Part shown: in pieces, positions 1 through 3,535 of the stretch
How positions within the stretch are numbered: position 1 is the stretch's first letter
Layout: the number at the start of each line of letters is the position of its first letter
NCBI GenBank assembly: GCA_023254015.1
Contig: JALQYS010000131.1
Location: forward strand, 1-6,003
Direction of reading: 5' to 3'
Origin: Paracoccaceae bacterium
GTDB taxonomy: Bacteria; Pseudomonadota; Alphaproteobacteria; Rhodobacterales; Rhodobacteraceae
DNA: 6,003 nucleotides
Program-made: the position numbers and the translations under genes
The notes under the pieces: generated by a model
Seen by the model: the letters and a program-made list of their open reading frames with translations, nothing else
What the model was told of the DNA's origin: nothing
The model's database searches: none

Positions 1-1311
1 CAAATCCAACAGGACCAGGGCAAGGCCCGCGGCGATCCCGCCGCCGATCCCGGCCGCAGCGATCACCAGCCGGTTCGGGAGGACCGGATCGCGCGGCGGC
101 GTGGCCTGTTCGATCACGCTGATGCGCTGGCCCTTGGACAGGGCCTCGATCACATCGCCCAGTTCCGCTCGCGCCCGATTGGCGACGGCATGGTCATATT
201 GCAGACGCAGGTTGGTATAATCGCGCTCCATCGTCTCAAGCGCGATGGCATTGGCAGGTGTGGCGGCGATGGATTTTCCCAGCGCGTCCATCTCGGCCTG
301 AACCCGGGCAGCCTCGGCGGCATTGAACCGGATCTGGCCATCCAGATCGGCCAGCTGGATCTCATAGGCCGACAATTCGCGCCCGTCGGCCGCCATGGCC
401 CCGCCCGCCGCCTGGGCCGCCACGACTTTTTCCAGCGTGGCAATCTGGCCCTGCAGGATCTTGACCTTGGGGTTTTCGGGCGACAGCACGACAAGGGTGC
501 GCGCCAGTTCGTCGCGCAGGGTTTGCAACTGCGTTGCTTCGGGGGTGCGGGGGCCGGTGTCCTGTTCCATCGTGCCACCGGTTTCGTGCAGCCGCACCAT
601 CCGCTCGCGGCGATCGCGCAGTTCGGCCGCCTCACGCCCCAGCTGCAGCAAGCGCTCCTGGGCGGCCGCCTGCTGGCCGCGGCGGAACTCCAGACTGTCG
701 GGAAGCGCCTCCTGGTTGGCCTCCTTGAACTTCAGGATCTCGGCCCCGCGCGTGGCCATGTCCTGATCCAGCCGCTTCACCTCCTGGTCGAAGAAATCCA
801 GCGTCTGGCGCGCGACATTGGTGCGCATCTTGACGTTTTCCGCCAAGATCAGCGTCACCAGCTCATTGGTGACCGTTGCCGAGAGATTGGCCGTCTCGGC
901 CTCGAAGCCGACCGTGACGATCGTGGCCTCGACGGGGCCGCGGGCCTGCTTGCCACCGGTCAGGACGATGCTGATCCGCGCGCGCAGGTCTTCGACGATA
1001 TCGTCGGCCTCCATCCGCCGGCCTTGCGCCTCGGGATAGATCTGCAGCCGGTTCGCCATCTCGATCAGCGTGTCGCGGGTCAGGATGCGCTGCTGGATGA
1101 TCTGGATCTGCTCGCTCGCCTCGGTCTGCACGGTCGAGGCGGCAAGATCTCCCGGGATCTGCTCGTTCTCCACCACCAGCCGGGCCTCGGCCAGATAGAC
1201 GGGGGGCAGGATCCGGGCCAGCGTCAGGCCCAGCACCGTGCCAAGGGCGGCAAGGATCAGGAAGTAGGGCAGGTGCCGCAGGAAGCGCGACAGATAGAAT
1301 TTCAGGTCCAC
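1..1311 (-). CDS. Wzz/GumC-type polysaccharide chain-length determinant protein (3' end outside window)
   Basis: This frame is open from a GTG at 1311 to the left edge (437 codons, no stop reached). The family (Wzz/GumC/ExoP N-terminal part, polysaccharide co-polymerases) sits in the inner membrane and controls polymer length or export. Visible architecture: a short cytoplasmic start, a membrane helix at about residues 16-35, the Wzz domain beginning PPVYLAEARLVVENE (36-50), a long charged coiled-coil-like periplasmic stretch (about 165-350), a GNVR-like segment around ERDYTNLRLQYDHAV (362-376), the proline-rich motif PPRDPVLPNR (405-414), and a second Gly/Ala-rich membrane helix from 415 to the cut. 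The start is forced: the in-frame TGA of the upstream ATPase is two codons earlier, no earlier start fits, and an AAGG lies nine bases upstream. Whether a tyrosine-kinase domain follows the second helix, as in ExoP, cannot be seen. It is co-transcribed with the ATPase. Confidence 0.9.
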   Translation of the reverse strand, partial: MDLKFYLSRFLRHLPYFLILAALGTVLGLTLARILPPVYLAEARLVVENEQIPGDLAASTVQTEASEQIQIIQQRILTRDTLIEMANRLQIYPEAQGRRMEADDIVEDLRARISIVLTGGKQARGPVEATIVTVGFEAETANLSATVTNELVTLILAENVKMRTNVARQTLDFFDQEVKRLDQDMATRGAEILKFKEANQEALPDSLEFRRGQQAAAQERLLQLGREAAELRDRRERMVRLHETGGTMEQDTGPRTPEATQLQTLRDELARTLVVLSPENPKVKILQGQIATLEKVVAAQAAGGAMAADGRELSAYEIQLADLDGQIRFNAAEAARVQAEMDALGKSIAATPANAIALETMERDYTNLRLQYDHAVANRARAELGDVIEALSKGQRISVIEQATPPRDPVLPNRLVIAAAGIGGGIAAGLALVLLDL

Positions 1312-1314
1312 GCG

Positions 1315-2205
1315 TCAATCCGCCTTCTGTTTACGGTGTGTCTGAAACAGGGCCGGCGCGTCAGAGGTGACCCCGCCCGCAAAGAACACCCCATCATCCA
1401 GCACCTGCTGCACCGTCAGGCGCGATACCCGCTGCTGCCCCTTGGTATAGGCATAGACAAGGGACAGATCGCAAAGCTGATTGACAAGGCGCGGGACGCC
1501 GCGGGTTGCGGCATGCACCAGATCCGCGGCCCCCGGGCTGAAAAGGTCATGGCCCGCCCCCGCCACATGCAGGCGATGCGCGATATAGGCGCGCACGGTC
1601 GGGGCCTCCATCGCCGAGAGGTGAAAGCTGGCCGCGACACGCTGGGCAAACTGCGTCAGGTCGGGGCGCCGGATCATGTCGCGTAATTCCGGCTGGCCCA
1701 CCAGCACCAGCTGCAGCAGATCGTCCTTGCCCGAGTTGATGTTGGTGAACATCCGCAGCTCTTCCAGGCTTTCCCGGCTAAGGTTCTGCGCCTCGTCAAA
1801 GATCAGGATCACCCGGCGTCCGGCCGCATATTCGGAGATCAGGAAAGACTGGAACTGCCCGAAAAGATCGACATAGGTCGCCTGTGGATCGGCGGGCTGG
1901 GCAAGCGCCAGCAGCACCCAGCGCAACAGCTCTCCGCGGTCGCCATGGGCATTGGCAATCAGGCCGACCGTCACCTCCTCGCCCACCGAGCGCAGCAGAT
2001 GGTGCAGAAGCGTGGTCTTGCCCGCCCCCACCTCTCCGGTGATGAGCGTGATCGGCGCGCGGGTCAGGATGCCATATTCCAGCATCGTATAGGCGCGCTG
2101 ATGTACGGGCGACCAGAACAGGAAATCGGGATCGGGAACCAGCGAGAAGGGACGTTCGGTCAGGCCGAAATGGGAGGTGTAAAGATCGATCGTCGAATGT
2201 GTCAT
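1315..2205 (-). CDS. ExeA/GspA-like AAA ATPase of a polysaccharide (exosortase-type) locus
   Basis: This is a 296-residue cytoplasmic P-loop ATPase. Seen directly: the N-terminal family signature HFGLTERPFSLVPDPDFLFW (12-31), Walker A GEVGAGKTT (57-65), Walker B VILIFDEAQ (132-140) with the catalytic Glu, a sensor-1-like LVLVGQPEL (166-174), an arginine-containing QRVAASFHL segment, and a C-terminal lid with GVPRLVNQLCD. It resembles ExeA of type II secretion but ends after the AAA lid. It has no transmembrane segment or peptidoglycan-binding domain, matching the shorter 'secretion ATPase' paralogues encoded beside Wzz proteins in PEP-CTERM/exosortase loci. The molecular role of those paralogues is not settled. 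The frame extends upstream to ATGs at 2250 and 2271. I chose 2205 because the family normally begins a few residues before the FGL..RPF motif; no start has a strong ribosome site. The stop is followed by one codon and then the GTG of the Wzz gene. Confidence 0.92.
   Translation of the reverse strand: MTHSTIDLYTSHFGLTERPFSLVPDPDFLFWSPVHQRAYTMLEYGILTRAPITLITGEVGAGKTTLLHHLLRSVGEEVTVGLIANAHGDRGELLRWVLLALAQPADPQATYVDLFGQFQSFLISEYAAGRRVILIFDEAQNLSRESLEELRMFTNINSGKDDLLQLVLVGQPELRDMIRRPDLTQFAQRVAASFHLSAMEAPTVRAYIAHRLHVAGAGHDLFSPGAADLVHAATRGVPRLVNQLCDLSLVYAYTKGQQRVSRLTVQQVLDDGVFFAGGVTSDAPALFQTHRKQKAD
1321..1328 (-). promoter_or_regulatory. Ribosome binding site for the Wzz-type gene
   Basis: The minus strand reads AGAAGGCG here, inside the last codons of the ATPase gene, with nine bases between AAGGCG and the GTG at 1311. 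It supports the GTG as the true start and indicates that translation of the Wzz gene is tied to that of the ATPase. Confidence 0.65.
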
Positions 2206-2349
2206 GGCTGCCCGGGGTGCCGGCAAGCGCGACTTCCTGATCTGTGCCATGGGCCACAATCTCGCCGCCATCTCAAAATCCGCTCATCCAAACTATCCCT
2301 GACGATCATGTCCGAAAACGTATCCTGCCCGGAATCTGTGTCGAAAGAA

Positions 2350-2369
2350 GGGAAAGGCCAACCTTTCCC
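2350..2369. other. Perfect hairpin in the leader of the ATPase-wzz arm
   Basis: GGGAAAGG (2350-2357) and CCTTTCCC (2362-2369) are exact reverse complements around a four-base loop. An outer CGAA (2342-2345) can pair with TTCG (2376-2379) across an asymmetric internal loop. In the minus-strand transcript the stem is followed by the pyrimidine-rich TTCTTTC, a weak resemblance to an intrinsic terminator. On the plus strand no T-run follows. If the left arm starts in the AT-rich core, this structure lies in its 5' leader about 145 bases before the ATPase start, where it could attenuate, stabilise or process the message. The structure is directly seen; any function is inference. Confidence 0.6.
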
Positions 2370-2470
2370 GACCCCTTCGTGATATAGGCAACAGGGCTTG
2401 CAGACAAGCGTGGCCCGGGCCCTGACGCGGGTGATGAGGAGAGGAGAGTCACCGCAAAAAACATCCTTTG

Positions 2471-2485
2471 ATTGTATTTTACAAT
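2471..2485. repeat. Perfect dyad ATTGTA-TTT-TACAAT, possible operator
   Basis: Two exact 6-base arms are separated by three bases, giving a 15-base dyad of the size bound by a dimeric helix-turn-helix repressor or activator. It overlaps the TACAAT that would serve as a minus-strand -10, so occupancy could block the left arm. Related half-sites lie at 2591-2603, where TACAATTCAT resembles TACAATTTAT at 2480-2489 in nine of ten positions. Confidence 0.5.
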
Positions 2486-2500
2486 TTATTTTCAATTCAA
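2471..2500 (-). promoter_or_regulatory. Candidate promoter for the ATPase-wzz arm
   Basis: On the minus strand TTGAAT (2500-2495) is followed after 18 bases by TACAAT (2476-2471), a 4/6 match to the -35 and a 5/6 match to the -10 consensus of housekeeping sigma factor. Transcription would start near 2464 and leave a leader of roughly 260 bases containing the 2350-2369 hairpin. AT-rich DNA produces such matches by chance, so confidence is limited. Confidence 0.35.
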
Positions 2501-2570
2501 GACATGCGCGTTCTGCCTGATTTTCCAGCAACAGGAAACAATCCGTCAGAAAGGGAAAGATGTTTTTCTT

Positions 2571-2576
2571 TATAAT
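2571..2576 (+). promoter_or_regulatory. Candidate -10 element for the glycosyl transferase arm
   Basis: This is an exact TATAAT. At 16-18 bases upstream there is no recognisable -35 (17-base spacing gives AGAAAG), and there is no extended TG. If used, it would need an activator or it would be weak. The start would be near 2583 and the leader about 165 bases. It lies between the second copies of the core repeats, consistent with regulated use. Confidence 0.35.
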
Positions 2577-2654
2577 GACTTACACGAAACAATACAATTC
2601 ATGCCAGTCAAAATTCGTTGTGAGAACCGTTAAAAGAGTGTAACCAGATTGAGA

Positions 2655-2675
2655 GCTTCCTGCGGATTCGGAAGC
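2655..2675 (+). repeat. Inverted repeat in the glycosyl transferase leader
   Basis: GCTTCC (2655-2660) and GGAAGC (2670-2675) can form a 6-base-pair stem with a 9-base loop about 75 bases before the transferase start. No T-run follows, so it is not an intrinsic terminator. It may be a minor leader structure or operator. Confidence 0.35.
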
Positions 2676-2748
2676 GCACGAGATGTTTGCTGACGCCCCC
2701 TGATTCCCATTGCCTTGCGGCGCATATTCATTTTGGCCGAGAATAGTG

Positions 2749-3462
2749 ATGACAGTACATGACCAGACAATCGTCGATCAGGCGGGCAGGGTAAAACCGG
2801 TAGGCTCGCCCCTGAGGTTCGTCGGAGAGCAGCGCCGCGCCCTGCGTCGCAAGGGGCTTTACCGCAACGGCGTGAAGCGGGCCCTTGACGTGACGCTGGT
2901 GCTGTTGGCCGCGCCGGTCGCGCTGCCCCTGATCCTTGGCTTTGCCCTGGCGCTGCTGCTGCTGGAGGGGGCGTCCCCGTTTTACCGGCAGGATCGTGTG
3001 GGGCGTGATGGCAAGATCTACAAGATGTGGAAGCTGCGCTCGATGGTGCCGGATGCCGAGGCGCGACTGGCCGTCCATCTGGCCGCCGACCCGGCCGCCT
3101 GGGCCGAATGGAACAGCACCCAGAAGCTGAAGGCGGACCCCCGGGTCACCCCCTTGGGCAGGCTGCTGCGGAAATCCTCGATGGACGAGCTGCCGCAGCT
3201 GTGGAACGTGCTGCGCGGCGACATGAGCCTTGTCGGCCCCCGCCCGATGATGGACGGGCAGCAGGATCTCTATCCCGGCATCGCCTATTACACCATGCGG
3301 CCGGGAATCACCGGCTTCTGGCAGGTGTCCAAGCGCAATGACAGCACCTTCGCCGAACGTGCCGATTTCGATGACCGCTATGACCGTGAGGTCTCGCTGG
3401 CCACCGATCTGCGGCTTCTGGCCGCCACGGTCGGCGTGGTCCTGCGCGCGACCGGACACTGA
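2749..3462 (+). CDS. ExoY-like undecaprenyl-phosphate sugar phosphotransferase (bacterial sugar transferase family)
   Basis: This is a 237-residue monotopic phosphoglycosyl transferase that transfers a sugar-1-phosphate from a nucleotide sugar to undecaprenyl phosphate, the committing step of polysaccharide repeat-unit assembly at the inner membrane. Visible landmarks: KRALD (43-47), a hydrophobic helix 48-72 with prolines at 56 and 60 as expected of the re-entrant membrane helix, FYRQDRVGRDGKIYKMWKLR (78-97), the catalytic Asp-Glu pair D146-E147 in SSMDELPQLWNVLRGDMS (143-160), LVGPRP (161-166), and RPGITGFWQVSKRN (184-197). The length matches short ExoY-type enzymes, without the large N-terminal membrane domain of WbaP-type ones. 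A TTG at 2710 would add 13 residues, but it has no ribosome site. The ATG at 2749 has a weak GAGA six bases upstream and is preferred. Sugar specificity (galactose in ExoY) cannot be read from sequence. It is first in the right arm, upstream of the TPR lipoprotein gene. Confidence 0.95.
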   Translation: MTVHDQTIVDQAGRVKPVGSPLRFVGEQRRALRRKGLYRNGVKRALDVTLVLLAAPVALPLILGFALALLLLEGASPFYRQDRVGRDGKIYKMWKLRSMVPDAEARLAVHLAADPAAWAEWNSTQKLKADPRVTPLGRLLRKSSMDELPQLWNVLRGDMSLVGPRPMMDGQQDLYPGIAYYTMRPGITGFWQVSKRNDSTFAERADFDDRYDREVSLATDLRLLAATVGVVLRATGH

Positions 3463-3524
3463 GCCCGACCCTCAAGGTTGCCGGCCACCTCGCTGCCCGC
3501 CCTTTCCGGAAGACCCCGATATCC

Positions 3525-3528
3525 AAGG
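3525..3528 (+). promoter_or_regulatory. Ribosome binding site for the TPR lipoprotein gene
   Basis: AAGG lies seven bases before the ATG at 3536 and fixes that start, which also yields a well-formed lipoprotein signal. The surrounding CAAGGTTG (3524-3531) occurs once more in the same 73-base gap at 3473-3480. I see no terminator hairpin in the gap, so the two genes are probably one transcript. Confidence 0.65.
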
Positions 3529-3535
3529 TTGAACA

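Larger units (their letters stand above)
2457..2567. repeat. Nine-base inverted repeat bracketing the AT-rich core
   Basis: AAAAACATC at 2457-2465 has an exact reverse complement, GATGTTTTT, at 2559-2567, 93 bases away. Allowing one bulged base extends the pairing by a further three. The arms may be paired binding sites for a looping regulator or chance similarity in AT-rich DNA. Confidence 0.45.
2455..2605. promoter_or_regulatory. AT-rich divergent promoter/operator core
   Basis: Base composition shifts sharply from the surrounding GC-rich DNA: in 2456-2500 only 8 of 45 bases are G or C, and in 2561-2600 only 10 of 40. The block contains a perfect 15-base dyad, an 8-base motif ATTGTATT (2471-2478) recurring inverted as AATACAAT (2591-2598), a direct repeat GAAACAAT (2535-2542 and 2586-2593), a long-range inverted repeat, and promoter-like hexamers on both strands. 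Such AT-rich patches upstream of polysaccharide genes in alphaproteobacteria are known targets of Ros/MucR zinc-finger regulators. That this block is one is inference. Confidence 0.6.
2206..2748. other. Gene-free divergent control region
   Basis: These 543 bases separate the ATPase start from the phosphoglycosyl transferase start. I see no convincing gene: the open frames crossing it have no ribosome site, no recognisable protein and mostly run into the flanking genes out of frame. The part near the ATPase (2206-2450) is GC-rich and holds a perfect hairpin at 2350-2369 and a 10-base self-complementary GGCCCGGGCC at 2412-2421. The centre (about 2455-2605) is strikingly AT-rich and repeat-dense. 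The part next to the transferase (2606-2748) is a leader of mixed composition with one inverted repeat. Both arms of the locus must be transcribed from here unless one arm is read from further away. Confidence 0.85.

Noticed and set aside
863..1318. A 151-codon minus-strand frame overlapping the start of the Wzz gene
   Set aside because: It is in a different frame from the Wzz protein and is Pro/Gly/Arg/Asp-rich without motifs. The alternative frame gives clear membrane helices and a Wzz domain.
190..1686. A 498-codon open frame on the plus strand opposite the Wzz and ATPase genes
   Set aside because: It runs across the junction of two well-supported minus-strand genes, has the same Gly/Gln/Arg/His-rich composition as other shadow frames, and shows no family motif.
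2308..2382. A 24-codon plus-strand frame that includes the hairpin, as a possible leader peptide
   Set aside because: It has no ribosome site before its ATG, and the hairpin explains the sequence better; transcription of the plus strand here is unsupported.
2412..2421. Self-complementary GGCCCGGGCC as an operator
   Set aside because: Short all-G/C palindromes arise readily in a GC-rich genome, and nothing else marks it as a site.
2202..2531. A 109-codon minus-strand frame (TTG start) across the intergenic region into the ATPase start
   Set aside because: It has no ribosome site, no hydrophobic or domain pattern, a Cys-scattered composition typical of noncoding DNA, and overlaps the ATPase start out of frame.
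2728..3459. A 243-codon minus-strand frame opposite the phosphoglycosyl transferase
   Set aside because: It mirrors a gene with an intact catalytic motif set and has no recognisable protein signature of its own.
3463..3535. A terminator between the transferase and TPR genes
   Set aside because: No stable stem followed by a T-run is present in the 73-base gap.
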